A DNA stretch of 64,000 bases from Erysipelotrichales bacterium (GCA_022508525.1 JAFLVA010000002.1:87877-151876); one strand, 5' to 3'; positions 30,905 through 41,445 are shown, counted from the stretch's first letter. A program made the numbers and translations. The notes: generated by a model from the sequence alone, not told the origin.

Positions 30905-32128
30905 ATGAAGAAGTCCTATTTAGAAGAATACGAAAATGCTTTAACACCATTAACTGTTATTCATGAAGCCTCAAGATGCTTGTTGTGTCATGACGCTCCA
31001 TGTTCTAAAGCGTGTCCTGCAGGAACTGACCCTGCAAAATTTATTCGTTCTGTTCGCTTCCGTAATTTTAAAGGTGCAGCAGAAACTATTAGAGAAAATA
31101 ACGCATTAGGTTCAATATGCGCTCGAGTATGCCCTACAGAAAAGTTATGTCAATTAGGCTGTTCAAGAAGTGGTATTGATCGTCCAATTGAAATTGGTCG
31201 TATCCAGAGATATGTCACAGATTTTGAAGCATCAATTGGAATGGAAATCTTAGAAAAAGGCATGAAAAATTTAGGCAAAGTTGCAATTGTTGGCTCTGGT
31301 CCTGCGGGTCTACAGGCTGCTGCTACTTTAACTAAACTGGGATATGATGTTACAGTATTTGAAAAGAATGAAAAATTAGGCGGATATTTAAGATATGGAA
31401 TCCCTGAATATCGTTTGCCTAGTGAAATAGTAGATTTAGAAATTAAACGTATTCAAGAATTAGGTGTTACTTTTGTCACTAATAAAGAAATAACAAACCT
31501 AGAAGAATTAAAGAAAGACTATAAAGCAATTTTACTTGCTGTTGGTGCAAGTTATGGAAGAATGCTTCCAATATTTGCTAATAATAAAAATGTTGAACTT
31601 GCTGTTGATGTCTTAGCAAAAATTAAAGACAACAAAGGAAAAGTTGAAGTTCCAGATAATGTTTTAATCATTGGTGGTGGAGATGTTGCCATGGATGTTG
31701 GAACTAGCTTAAAACTATTAGGATGCAAAGATGTAACTATTGTGGCTCGTGAACAAACATTCGAATTTCCAGCAAGCAAAAAAGAATATAAAGACGCTCA
31801 TGATAATGATGTTTCAATTATTGATGGCTATACTCCAGAATCAATCAATGGAAATGAAGTTACATTTAAGCATGTTAAATTAGAGGCAACTTTAAGAGTT
31901 AAAACTGATAAAATTATCTTAGCAATTGGACAAATGTCTAAACTTGAAATGTTTGATAAGATAACAAGTAATCGTGGGATAGTAGATGTTAAAAACTATC
32001 AAACAAGTGATGAAAAAGTATTTGCTGCAGGAGATATCATTAACGGAGATAAACTAGTAGTAGCTGCAGTAAAATATGGAAAAGAAGCCGCATATGCAAT
32101 TCATGAGTATTTAGGAGGTAAAAGATAA
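30905..32128 (+). CDS. preT: NAD-dependent dihydropyrimidine dehydrogenase subunit PreT-like
   Basis: [27 protein letters not shown]..., [28 protein letters not shown]; followed by preA. Confidence 0.88.
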   Translation: MKKSYLEEYENALTPLTVIHEASRCLLCHDAPCSKACPAGTDPAKFIRSVRFRNFKGAAETIRENNALGSICARVCPTEKLCQLGCSRSGIDRPIEIGRIQRYVTDFEASIGMEILEKGMKNLGKVAIVGSGPAGLQAAATLTKLGYDVTVFEKNEKLGGYLRYGIPEYRLPSEIVDLEIKRIQELGVTFVTNKEITNLEELKKDYKAILLAVGASYGRMLPIFANNKNVELAVDVLAKIKDNKGKVEVPDNVLIIGGGDVAMDVGTSLKLLGCKDVTIVAREQTFEFPASKKEYKDAHDNDVSIIDGYTPESINGNEVTFKHVKLEATLRVKTDKIILAIGQMSKLEMFDKITSNRGIVDVKNYQTSDEKVFAAGDIINGDKLVVAAVKYGKEAAYAIHEYLGGKR

Positions 32129-33363
32129 TGAAACATAAAGATTTATCGATAACCTTCTTAGGTGTAAAATTTGAAAATCCATTTTGCTTATCTTCCTCAC
32201 CAGTTGGTAATTGCTATGAAATGTGTGCAAAAGCCTATGATGCAGGTTGGGGTGGCGTAGTATTTAAAACTATTGGCCCAAAACATTTTGTAATTAATGA
32301 AGTATCACCTCGTTTTGATGCGTTAACAAAAGAAGATACTCCATTTGTGGGATTCAAGAATATGGAGCAAATTGCAGAACATAGTCTTGAAGAGAATTTA
32401 CGAGATTTAAAAAGATTAAAAGAAGAATATCCAAATAAGGTCCTGATTGCCTCAATTATGGGCACAAATGAAGAAGACTGGGTAGAACTTGCTAGACTTG
32501 TTGAAGAAGCAGGAGCGGATATGATTGAAATGAACTTGTCTTGTCCTCAAATGACTTCACATGAAATGGGATCAGATGTTGGAACAAATGCAGAATTATG
32601 CAAAAAATATTGTATGGCAGTTAAACGTGGATCAAAACTTCCAATGATGGCAAAAATGACTCCAAATGTAACTGATATGGTTCCAATTGCGAAAGCATGT
32701 TTAGAAGGTGGAGCAGATGGAATAGCTGCAATTAACACTATCAAATCAATTTGTAATGTTGATTTAGATAAGAAAATTGGTCTTCCAGTTGTAAACGGAA
32801 AATCATCAATTTCTGGATATTCTGGTAAAGCAGTTAAACCAGTAGCATTGCGTTTTATTCAACAATTAAGAACTGGTATTAAAGATGTTGAGATATCTGG
32901 AATTGGTGGAATTGAAACGTGGGAAGATGCTGCAGAATTTATCTTATTAGGATCAAAAACACTACAAGTCACAACTGCTATCATGCAATATGGTTATCGT
33001 ATTGTTGAAGACTTATGTAACGGTTTATCACATTATTTAGAAGATCAAGGATTAAATTCACTTGAAGAATTAGTAGGTCTAGCAAACGATAATATTATTC
33101 CTTGTGAGGAATTAGATCGTAGTTATATTGTATATCCAGAAGTAGATAATGAAAAATGTGTAGGATGTGGACGTTGCTATATCTCATGTTTTGATGGAGG
33201 ACATCAAGCAATATCTTGGATTAGTGACAAACGTCGTCCAGAAATTAATAAAGATAAGTGTGTTGGATGTCATTTATGCGCAACTGTGTGTCCGGTAAGA
33301 TGTATCAAAAAAGGCGAAATTGTCTTTAAAAAAGGTTCGAAAGAACACAAAATTGATTTATAA
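32128..33363 (+). CDS. preA: NAD-dependent dihydropyrimidine dehydrogenase subunit PreA-like
   Basis: Dihydroorotate-dehydrogenase-like barrel plus [11 protein letters not shown] and [13 protein letters not shown]. Confidence 0.9.
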   Translation: MKHKDLSITFLGVKFENPFCLSSSPVGNCYEMCAKAYDAGWGGVVFKTIGPKHFVINEVSPRFDALTKEDTPFVGFKNMEQIAEHSLEENLRDLKRLKEEYPNKVLIASIMGTNEEDWVELARLVEEAGADMIEMNLSCPQMTSHEMGSDVGTNAELCKKYCMAVKRGSKLPMMAKMTPNVTDMVPIAKACLEGGADGIAAINTIKSICNVDLDKKIGLPVVNGKSSISGYSGKAVKPVALRFIQQLRTGIKDVEISGIGGIETWEDAAEFILLGSKTLQVTTAIMQYGYRIVEDLCNGLSHYLEDQGLNSLEELVGLANDNIIPCEELDRSYIVYPEVDNEKCVGCGRCYISCFDGGHQAISWISDKRRPEINKDKCVGCHLCATVCPVRCIKKGEIVFKKGSKEHKIDL

Positions 33364-33365
33364 CT

Positions 33366-33389
33366 AAGAGATCTCGCGATCTCTTTTTT
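33366..33389 (+). terminator. Rho-independent terminator
   Basis: AAGAGATCTCGCGATCTCTTTTTT. Confidence 0.85.
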
Positions 33390-33533
33390 CTTGCTAGAGC
33401 AAATAAAAAAGCCAAAAATGTGATAAAAAATATGGCGAAATCATATTGTTTTTTGTGTTTTTAATATTTTATTTTTAGTTGTCAAAAATTGGCAAACTGT
33501 CTTTATTTAACAATATTTTATAAAAATCATATA

Positions 33534-33567
33534 TTTGTTAACAAAACTTATGTTTCTATGTTATAAT
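33534..33567 (+). promoter_or_regulatory. hyd operon promoter with palindrome over the -35
   Basis: Palindrome TTTGTTAACAAA (33534-33545) overlapping TTAACA; -10 TATAAT at 33562-33567. Confidence 0.5.
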
Positions 33568-33635
33568 CTAATCGGTAATTTGCCCTTTGTTATTATCTAT
33601 AATAACAATAAACTTAGCAAATAGGAGGAGTTTTT

Positions 33636-34124
33636 ATGGCAAAATTAAGTTCAACTGCTGTAAAAAGAGTTGATGAAATCATCGCAGAGTACAAAGATGA
33701 ACCAACACCTTTAATGATGATTTTAAGTGCTGTTCAAAAAGAATTCGGCTATATTCCTTTTGAAGTACAAGAAATTATTTCTGAAAAATTGGGAATACCA
33801 GTTGCAGACATTTATGGTGTCGTTACTTTCTACTCATTTTTCTCTTTAAAACCAAAGGGAAAATTTGTTATTGGTGTTTGTCTAGGTACAGCTTGTTATG
33901 TTAAAGGCGCTCAACAAGTTTGTGACAAATTCTCAGAAATTTTAGGAATTAAACCAGGAGAGACAACTGCAGATGGCCTATTTACAATTGATGCTTTACG
34001 TTGTATCGGTGCTTGTGGTATTGCACCAGCTGTTAGCATTAATGGTAAGGTTTATCCAAAAATGTCTGTTAACCAAGTACAAGCCGTTATAAATGAATAT
34101 CGTGCATTAGGAGGTGCTAACTAA
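33636..34124 (+). CDS. NuoE-like [2Fe-2S] subunit of [FeFe]-hydrogenase (HydC-like)
   Basis: IYGVVTFYSFFSLKPKGKFVIGVCLGTACYVKGA; RCIGACGIAPA. Confidence 0.9.
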   Translation: MAKLSSTAVKRVDEIIAEYKDEPTPLMMILSAVQKEFGYIPFEVQEIISEKLGIPVADIYGVVTFYSFFSLKPKGKFVIGVCLGTACYVKGAQQVCDKFSEILGIKPGETTADGLFTIDALRCIGACGIAPAVSINGKVYPKMSVNQVQAVINEYRALGGAN

Positions 34125-35989
34125 TGATTAAGTCAGATGTCGAATTAAAAGATCAAATTAGCAAATGTACAAAATGCTTAGATATTAAATTCAGTGGTGA
34201 AGATGGAAAACGTGCTATCGTTGTTTGTGGTGGTACAGGTTGTTTATCTTCAAACTCAAATGAAATCAAAGATCGTTTAATTGAATTAATTAAAGAGAAT
34301 CATTTAGAAGATAAAGTTACAGTTAACCAAGTTGGCTGTTTCGGTTTCTGTTCTAAAGGACCTTTTGTTAAGATTTTCCCAGAAGATACTTTATACCATG
34401 CAGTTAAAGTAGAAGACTGTGAAGAAATCATTGCAAAAGATATTATGGGTAAAGAAATTGTTGATCGTTTATTAATTGAAGACCCAATTACTAAAACAAA
34501 AGTAGCAAAACAAGAGGACTTAACTTTCTATAAAAAACAAGTTCGTATTGCTCTACATGGTTGTGGACATATTAATCCAGAAGATATCAATGAAGCTCTT
34601 GGCTTTGGTGCATTCCAAGGTTTAGAAAAAGCTTTAAAGATGGATCGTCAAGATGTCATTAAAATGATTTTAGATTCTGGTTTACGCGGCCGTGGCGGTG
34701 GTGGATTCCCTACCGGTAGAAAATGGCAATTTGCATATGATCAAGTAAATGACGAAAAATATGTAGTATGTAATGGTGATGAAGGCGACCCAGGCGCTTT
34801 CATGGATCGTTCAATTTTAGAAGGTAACCCATTAGCAGTTATCGAAGGTATGATGATTGCAGGTTATGCAATCGGAGCAAAGAATGGTTATTTCTATGTT
34901 CGTGCTGAATACCCAATCGCTGTCAACCGTTTACAAATCGCTATTAAACAAGCAGAAGAATTAGGTTTACTTGGTGATAACATCCTTGGAACAGGATTTA
35001 GCTTTAGATGTCACTTACGTTTAGGCGCAGGTGCCTTCGTCTGTGGTGAAGAAACAGCTCTATTAAATTCTATTCAAGGTCAACGTGGTATGCCTCGTCC
35101 AAGACCTCCATTCCCTGCAATTAAAGGTTTATGGGATAAACCAACAATCGTTAATAACGTTGAAACATTGGCCTGTGTCCCATACATCTTAAGAGAAGGC
35201 GTTGAAGCTTTCACAAAATACGGAACAGATAGATCTAAGGGTACAAAAGTATTCGCTCTCGGTGGAAAAATTAATAATGTCGGTTTAGTTGAAATCCCAA
35301 TGGGAACAACTTTACGTGAACTAATTTATGATATCGGTGGCGGAATTCCAAATGGCAAAGAATTCAAAGCTATTCAAACAGGTGGTCCATCCGGTGGGTG
35401 TTTAACAGCTAAATATTTAGATACTCCAATCGATTTCGATAACTTAGTTGCTTTAGGCTCAATGATGGGTTCTGGCGGAGCTATCGTTATGGACGAAGAT
35501 AACTGTATGGTCGACGTTGCAAAATTCTATATGGAATTTATTTGTGATGAATCATGTGGTAAATGTTCACCTTGCCGTATTGGTACAAAGAGAATGTTAG
35601 AAACATTAACTAAGATTACTGATGGTAAAGGAACACTTGATGATATTAGAGACTTAGAAGAATTAGGACAAGCAGTACAAGCTGGCTCACTCTGTGCTTT
35701 AGGTCAAACAGCTGCAAACCCAATTATCTCAACATTAACTCACTTTAGAGATGAATATATCGCTCACGTTGTAGATAAGAAGTGTCCTGCAAAAGTTTGT
35801 AAGAACTTAATGGAATACTATATTATTCCTGAACAATGTAAAAAATGTAGTAAATGTGCACGTGGATGTCCTGTTAACGCAATCTCTGGTGAGGTTGGTA
35901 AGACTCCATATGTCATTGATCCAAATAAATGTATTAAGTGTGGTATGTGTATAAGTGCATGTCCATTCCACGCAATTATTAAGAGATAG
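34124..35989 (+). CDS. NuoF-like flavoprotein subunit (HydB-like) with C-terminal 2x[4Fe-4S]
   Basis: GLRGRGGGGFPTGRKW, CNGDEGDPGAFMDR, CGKCSPCRIGTKRM; C-terminal ferredoxin motifs. Confidence 0.92.
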   Translation: MIKSDVELKDQISKCTKCLDIKFSGEDGKRAIVVCGGTGCLSSNSNEIKDRLIELIKENHLEDKVTVNQVGCFGFCSKGPFVKIFPEDTLYHAVKVEDCEEIIAKDIMGKEIVDRLLIEDPITKTKVAKQEDLTFYKKQVRIALHGCGHINPEDINEALGFGAFQGLEKALKMDRQDVIKMILDSGLRGRGGGGFPTGRKWQFAYDQVNDEKYVVCNGDEGDPGAFMDRSILEGNPLAVIEGMMIAGYAIGAKNGYFYVRAEYPIAVNRLQIAIKQAEELGLLGDNILGTGFSFRCHLRLGAGAFVCGEETALLNSIQGQRGMPRPRPPFPAIKGLWDKPTIVNNVETLACVPYILREGVEAFTKYGTDRSKGTKVFALGGKINNVGLVEIPMGTTLRELIYDIGGGIPNGKEFKAIQTGGPSGGCLTAKYLDTPIDFDNLVALGSMMGSGGAIVMDEDNCMVDVAKFYMEFICDESCGKCSPCRIGTKRMLETLTKITDGKGTLDDIRDLEELGQAVQAGSLCALGQTAANPIISTLTHFRDEYIAHVVDKKCPAKVCKNLMEYYIIPEQCKKCSKCARGCPVNAISGEVGKTPYVIDPNKCIKCGMCISACPFHAIIKR

Positions 35990-36001
35990 AGGTGAAGAAA
36001 A

Positions 36002-37771
36002 ATGGAAATGGTAAATATTAAAATCGAAGGTCACCCTTATCAAGTAGAAAAAGGTTTAACTATTCTTGAAGCATGTAAACGTTGCGGATATACTATCCCA
36101 ACATTATGTCACTTTAATAATGGCGAATGCTCAAGAGGTTCTTGCCGTGTCTGTTTAGTTGAAGCAACTGGAGCAAGAGGATTGGTTGCATCTTGTGTCT
36201 ATCCAATCGCAGAAGGAATGGAGATTACAATTTCTTCACCAAAAGCTGTTTCAGCTCGTCGTACAAGTGTTGAATTATTATTATCTAACCACTCAAAGAA
36301 CTGTCAACAATGTTCAAAGAATGGTCAATGTGAATTATTACATGTTGCTCAAATTACAGGTGCAAGAGATGATATGTATGAAGGTGTAAAAACACCTACA
36401 ACTTTAGATCAATTAACACCATCAATCATTCGTGATACATCAAAGTGTGTCTTATGTGGACGTTGTGTTGAAAGATGTAAAAATGCTCAAGGAACTGGTA
36501 TTTTAGGTTTTGAAAACCGTGGCTTTAAGGCAATTGTAGGTCCTGCTTACAATCGTTCAATGGCAGAATCACCATGTATCCTCTGTGGACAATGTGTTAA
36601 CGTCTGTCCAACAGGCGCATTAATGGAAAAGAGCGAAATCGATTTAGTCGATAAGGCTCGTAAAGAAGGAAAATTCATCGTTGTTCAAACTGCTCCTGCA
36701 GTTCGTGCAGCATTAGGTGAAGAATTCGGAATGAAAATTGGAACATCTGTCACTGGCAAGATGGTTGCAGCTTTAAAACGTTTAGGATTTAACAGAGTTT
36801 ATGATACAAACTTTGCTGCTGACTTAACAATTATGGAAGAAGCAACTGAATTGTTACATCGTATTAAAAATGGTGGACAACTTCCAATGATTACATCTTG
36901 CTCACCAGGATGGGTTAATTATGCTGAATATTTCTATGGTGATTTATTAGGTCATTTATCAAGCTGTAAATCTCCACATGAAATGATGGGCGCAATTGTT
37001 AAATCTTACTTTGCAGAAAAGAATGGCTTAGATCCAAAAAATATCTTTGTTCTATCAATTATGCCATGTACTGCTAAAAAGTTTGAAAAAGAAAGACCTG
37101 AAAATGCTAGTAAAGATGGTTTAAAGGATGTTGATGCAGTCTTAACAACAAGAGAACTTGCTAAACTCATTAAGCGCTCTGGTATTGACTTTACTCGTTT
37201 ACCAGATGAAGAATTTGATCAAGATTTATTAGGTGAATACTCAGGTGCTGGTGTCATTTTCGGTGTCACTGGTGGTGTTATGGAAGCTGCTTTAAGAACT
37301 GCTTATCATGCAGTAACTGGTAAAGAACATGATTTAATTAAATTTGAACAAGTTCGTGGATTTGATGGCATTAAAGAAGCTGCAATTGATATGAATGGAA
37401 CAGTAGTGAAAGTCGCTATTGCTCATGGTATGAAAAATGCTAAACCATTACTAGATGACATTAGAGCGGGCAAATCTCCATATGCATTTATTGAAATTAT
37501 GGGATGTCCAGGTGGATGTATCAATGGTGGTGGACAACCATTTGTTAAACCATGCTTCTTACCAAACGAAGATATGGATATTTTAGATACATATCGCGAA
37601 AAACGCGCAAAAGTATTGTATTCTGAAGATGAAAAACAAGCAGTAAGACAATCTCATAACAATAAGCAAATTCAAGCTTTATACAAAGATTATTTAGGAG
37701 AACCAAATAGCCATAAGGCTCATGAACTCTTACATACTTCATATAAAGCAAGAGAACGTTTTCCAAAATAG
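36002..37771 (+). CDS. [FeFe]-hydrogenase catalytic subunit (HydA-like)
   Basis: H-cluster motifs TSCSPGWVNYAE, MPCTAKKFE, MGCPGGCINGGGQP; N-terminal NuoG-like Fe-S domains. Confidence 0.95.
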   Translation: MEMVNIKIEGHPYQVEKGLTILEACKRCGYTIPTLCHFNNGECSRGSCRVCLVEATGARGLVASCVYPIAEGMEITISSPKAVSARRTSVELLLSNHSKNCQQCSKNGQCELLHVAQITGARDDMYEGVKTPTTLDQLTPSIIRDTSKCVLCGRCVERCKNAQGTGILGFENRGFKAIVGPAYNRSMAESPCILCGQCVNVCPTGALMEKSEIDLVDKARKEGKFIVVQTAPAVRAALGEEFGMKIGTSVTGKMVAALKRLGFNRVYDTNFAADLTIMEEATELLHRIKNGGQLPMITSCSPGWVNYAEYFYGDLLGHLSSCKSPHEMMGAIVKSYFAEKNGLDPKNIFVLSIMPCTAKKFEKERPENASKDGLKDVDAVLTTRELAKLIKRSGIDFTRLPDEEFDQDLLGEYSGAGVIFGVTGGVMEAALRTAYHAVTGKEHDLIKFEQVRGFDGIKEAAIDMNGTVVKVAIAHGMKNAKPLLDDIRAGKSPYAFIEIMGCPGGCINGGGQPFVKPCFLPNEDMDILDTYREKRAKVLYSEDEKQAVRQSHNNKQIQALYKDYLGEPNSHKAHELLHTSYKARERFPK

Positions 37772-37786
37772 TTAATATACTAAATT

Positions 37787-37814
37787 AGAGTTGATTATAT
37801 ATCAACTCTTTTTT
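37787..37814 (+). terminator. Rho-independent terminator
   Basis: AGAGTTGATTATATATCAACTCTTTTTT. Confidence 0.85.
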
Positions 37815-37848
37815 ATTTATGGTATAATCATTTGCGAGGCGATAAAAG

Positions 37849-39189
37849 ATGAATTTAAGAATATATAACTCATTAACAAATAAAATTGAAGATTTCAAAC
37901 CTATAAAAGAGAATGAAGTTTCTCTTTATGTTTGTGGTCCAACTGTTTATAACTATGTTCATATTGGAAATATGCGCCCAGTAGTAGTTTTTGATACGTT
38001 TAAAAGATTTTTAACTTATCTTGGATATAAAGTCACTTATGTCAGTAATTACACTGATGTTGATGATAAAATTATAAAAAGAGCACAAGAATTAGATATG
38101 CCGGAAAACGAAGTAACGGAAATGTATATAAAAGCCTTTGAAGAAGACTTAGAAAACATTAATGCAATGAAACCGGATATTACACCTAGAGTTACTGAAT
38201 ACATGCCTCAAATTATTAAATTTATTGATAATTTAGTATCAATTGATGCGGCATATGTCGTTGATGGTGATGTTTATTTCCGTGTAGAAAAAATTCATTC
38301 ATATGGTGAATTAAGCAATACAAGAATTGAAGATTTATTAGTTGGTGCAAGAATTGAAGAGAATTCAAAAAAAGAATCACCACTTGACTTTACTTTATGG
38401 AAGCACACTGATGTGGGAATCAAATGGGATTCACCTTGGTCAAAAGGAAGACCTGGATGGCATACAGAATGTGTTGTTATGATTAACTCTTTATTTGAAA
38501 ATGGACATATTGATATACATGGTGGGGGATTTGACTTAAAATTCCCACATCATGAAAATGAAATTGCCCAATCACAAGCATGCCATTGCCATTCAATTGC
38601 AAATTATTGGATGCATAATGGATTTATTAATATAAATAACGAAAAGATGTCAAAATCGCTGGGAAATGTTGTAACAGCCCATGATGCCTTAAAAGAATAT
38701 GGCGGAAATAGTATAAGACTATTGTTAATTTCCACCCATTATCGTGCACCAGTGAATTTTTCTACTGATTTGATATCTTCTAATCAAAACGAAATAAATA
38801 AAATTGAAAATGTTATGAAAAAATTAGCAGTAGAATTACAAATGAAAGATTTAAGTTTGGATGATAAAGCTCCATCTATGCTAATTGAGCCATTTTTAAA
38901 TGCCCTTGCCGATGATTTGAATACCTCAAATGCTTTGAGCGAATTATACGCAATTGTTAAACAAGCAAATCAGGCATTAAGACAAAGAGAAGTAGATAAT
39001 GCACTTTTGCATGATTTATTTACTACTTTGAAAGATGAACTATATATATTGGGATTAAAAATAACATATCCTATTTTGGGCGAAGATGACAAAATTCTTT
39101 TAAAAGAGTATAATTTAGCTAAAGCTAATAAAGATTTTACCCGTAGTGATTTGCTAAGGGAAGATCTTATGAAAAGAAATATTTTATAG
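37849..39189 (+). CDS. cysS: cysteinyl-tRNA synthetase
   Basis: YVCGPTVYNYVHIGNMRP (HIGH) and KMSKSLGN. Confidence 0.97.
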   Translation: MNLRIYNSLTNKIEDFKPIKENEVSLYVCGPTVYNYVHIGNMRPVVVFDTFKRFLTYLGYKVTYVSNYTDVDDKIIKRAQELDMPENEVTEMYIKAFEEDLENINAMKPDITPRVTEYMPQIIKFIDNLVSIDAAYVVDGDVYFRVEKIHSYGELSNTRIEDLLVGARIEENSKKESPLDFTLWKHTDVGIKWDSPWSKGRPGWHTECVVMINSLFENGHIDIHGGGFDLKFPHHENEIAQSQACHCHSIANYWMHNGFININNEKMSKSLGNVVTAHDALKEYGGNSIRLLLISTHYRAPVNFSTDLISSNQNEINKIENVMKKLAVELQMKDLSLDDKAPSMLIEPFLNALADDLNTSNALSELYAIVKQANQALRQREVDNALLHDLFTTLKDELYILGLKITYPILGEDDKILLKEYNLAKANKDFTRSDLLREDLMKRNIL

Positions 39190-39201
39190 GGAGGTTTTAA
39201 A

Positions 39202-39963
39202 ATGTTTTTAGAAGAAGCAATTTTAGAAGAAGCAAATGAAAAAATTCAATATATAAGCTCTATAGATGATATTATTATAGATTTTTTCAACAAAAATTTA
39301 GGTATATTCGGTAATATCCTTTTAGGATTGATTTGTATAATTCTTGCATGTATTTTGAGTGGAATTATTGGTTTTGAAAGAGAATCTCGCGGACATGCGG
39401 CTGGTTTTAGAACGCATATTTTAGTTAGTGCTGGCTCAGCATTGATTATGTATTTATCAATTTATGGCTTTAGTTACGAATTATTCCCAAGTCATGATCC
39501 TGCTCGTTTGGCAGCGCAAGTAGTCACTGGTATTGGTTTCTTAGGTGCTGGCGCAATTATGAAAACGGGATTAGATATTAAGGGTTTAACTACTGCAACA
39601 ACTCTTTGGATTGTTATGGCTATTGGTCTAGCTTGTGGTAGTGGTAAATTTATAATTGCAATATTAGCCACAATAATTGTACTTATCGTATTAAAATCTT
39701 TGCGTAAATTTGAAAAAAGAGCACAAGCAAAAAATCCACAAATATCAATGATATGTGACAATAATTTTACGGTTAAAATCTTAAAAGATGCTGCTATAAA
39801 ATATAATGTTACTATTAAAACAATATCTACAACAATTTGCACATATAACGGCGTTGATGCTGTAAGTGTTCATGTTGTTTTGATAAACGCCAAAAGAGAA
39901 GTCGTTAATTTGTTTGGTGAAGAGTTAAGATTGAACGCTAAACCATACGAAATTAAATATTAA
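39202..39963 (+). CDS. MgtC/SapB family membrane protein
   Basis: SGIIGFERESRGHAAGFRTHILVSAGSALIM; GIGFLGAGAIMK...GLTTATTLW. Confidence 0.92.
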   Translation: MFLEEAILEEANEKIQYISSIDDIIIDFFNKNLGIFGNILLGLICIILACILSGIIGFERESRGHAAGFRTHILVSAGSALIMYLSIYGFSYELFPSHDPARLAAQVVTGIGFLGAGAIMKTGLDIKGLTTATTLWIVMAIGLACGSGKFIIAILATIIVLIVLKSLRKFEKRAQAKNPQISMICDNNFTVKILKDAAIKYNVTIKTISTTICTYNGVDAVSVHVVLINAKREVVNLFGEELRLNAKPYEIKY

Positions 39964-39966
39964 AAC

Positions 39967-39999
39967 TGAGACAAAATTGAGACAAATTTGAGACAAAAG
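39967..39999 (+). repeat. three tandem 11-bp repeats (TGAGACAAAWK)
   Basis: TGAGACAAAAT TGAGACAAATT TGAGACAAAAG. Confidence 0.9.
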
Positions 40000-40011
40000 G
40001 AGTAGAGAAGT

Positions 40012-40734
40012 ATGTCACAATATATTTACGGAAGAAATACCGTGCTAAGTGCATTAAAAGAGCACAAAGTAAAAGGCATATATATTTGTGAAAACTTTTC
40101 ATTTGAGCCAATATTAAGTGAAATAAAAAAAGCGGCCATTGAATCTAAAATTGTTAGTAAAAAAGAATTAGATAGATTGGCAAATGGTGGTAATCATCAA
40201 AATGTAATTGGCGTTGTTGAGGATTACAAGTATATAGCTTTAAATACTTTAATTGAAAATGCTAAGAAATCCAAATATCCACTCTTGGTTATTTTGGATG
40301 GTGTTCAAGATCCACATAATCTAGGTGCAATAATGAGATCATGTGATGCGTTTGGTGCAGATGGAATTATTATTAAGAAGCATGGACAGGTTGCTGTTAA
40401 TAGCACAGTTGCTAAAACTTCAACTGGAGCAATAGATTTCGTTCCAGTTTGTATGGTGACAAATTTAGTGCAAACAATAAACACTTTAAAAGAAAATGGA
40501 TATTGGATTGTTTCTTCAGATGCATCAGCCAAACTTAATTATTGTGAGATAGACTATAAGTGTCCAATTGCAGTTGTAGTTGGATCAGAAGGAGAAGGAA
40601 TATCACGACTGGTTTTAGAAAATAGTGATTTTGTAACGAAAATTGAAATGGTAGGACATATTAATTCCTTGAATGCGTCAGTTGCGGCAGCAGTGTATTT
40701 AGCACAAATTTTTAACAACAGATTTTCTTCCTAA
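40012..40734 (+). CDS. rlmB: 23S rRNA (guanosine-2'-O-)-methyltransferase RlmB/TrmH family
   Basis: IYGRNTVLSAL; LDGVQDPHNLGAIMRSCDAFG; VVGSEGEGISRLV; SLNASVAAAV. Confidence 0.93.
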   Translation: MSQYIYGRNTVLSALKEHKVKGIYICENFSFEPILSEIKKAAIESKIVSKKELDRLANGGNHQNVIGVVEDYKYIALNTLIENAKKSKYPLLVILDGVQDPHNLGAIMRSCDAFGADGIIIKKHGQVAVNSTVAKTSTGAIDFVPVCMVTNLVQTINTLKENGYWIVSSDASAKLNYCEIDYKCPIAVVVGSEGEGISRLVLENSDFVTKIEMVGHINSLNASVAAAVYLAQIFNNRFSS

Positions 40735-40743
40735 CGGAGGGCC

Positions 40744-41337
40744 ATGATAGATAGCAAAACTTCAGATGAAGTATTAATTGAATTAGCAAAAAATAATAGC
40801 GAAGAAGCATTTAATATGCTTCTTTTTAGGTGGAATGGGCTTATCACAATGATTTGTGTTAGCTACTTTAAAAGTGCTAGAAAATATGGAGTTACTTTTC
40901 ATGAGTTAAAGAGTATTGCGCAATTTAGTGTATATAATGGATTAAGGTTCTATGATAAAAATAAATCTAACTTTAAAACATATCTAAATCTAATAGTAAG
41001 TCAAGCAATTATAAGGTGTATTAGAATCAGTGAAAATAGATATTATGAACTTTCTTCTTGCCTCAGCTTTGATGAAAACACTTACGATTGTTCTATTATG
41101 CGTTTAGATGAAGTGATTCCAGACCCAGAATCTTCTGTAGTGAAATGGTATAACGACATTGAATCATTTGAATATTTTAATAGTCTTGATGAAGAAGTAT
41201 TGTCAAAAAGAGATAAGACAGTTATGTATTTACGGGCATCTGGTTATACTTATCATGAGGCAGCAACAAAACTTAAATTATCAAAAACACATACAGATTT
41301 TACTTTAAAAAAAATTAAAAAAATAGCGCGAAAATGA
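40744..41337 (+). CDS. sigma-70-like factor in the sigH locus
   Basis: Sigma region 2-like LIELAKNNSEEAFNMLLFRWNGLI and C-terminal HTH; located between rlmB and rpmG-secE-nusG. Confidence 0.75.
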   Translation: MIDSKTSDEVLIELAKNNSEEAFNMLLFRWNGLITMICVSYFKSARKYGVTFHELKSIAQFSVYNGLRFYDKNKSNFKTYLNLIVSQAIIRCIRISENRYYELSSCLSFDENTYDCSIMRLDEVIPDPESSVVKWYNDIESFEYFNSLDEEVLSKRDKTVMYLRASGYTYHEAATKLKLSKTHTDFTLKKIKKIARK

Positions 41338-41445
41338 TTGGAAAATGCTATTGACTTTTGCTAAAAATTATTTATATTACAAATATAAAATTGACTAATT
41401 ATTAAGTTCATGATATAGTCTATTATCGAAATGAGGTGTTTTTGT

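Noticed and set aside
33534-33545. Firm Rex-binding-site annotation
   Set aside because: Half-sites are adjacent without the N4 spacer of the Rex consensus; reported only as a candidate operator.
37815-37848. T-box leader for cysS
   Set aside because: The gap between the hyd terminator and cysS start is too short for a T-box and has no T-box consensus.
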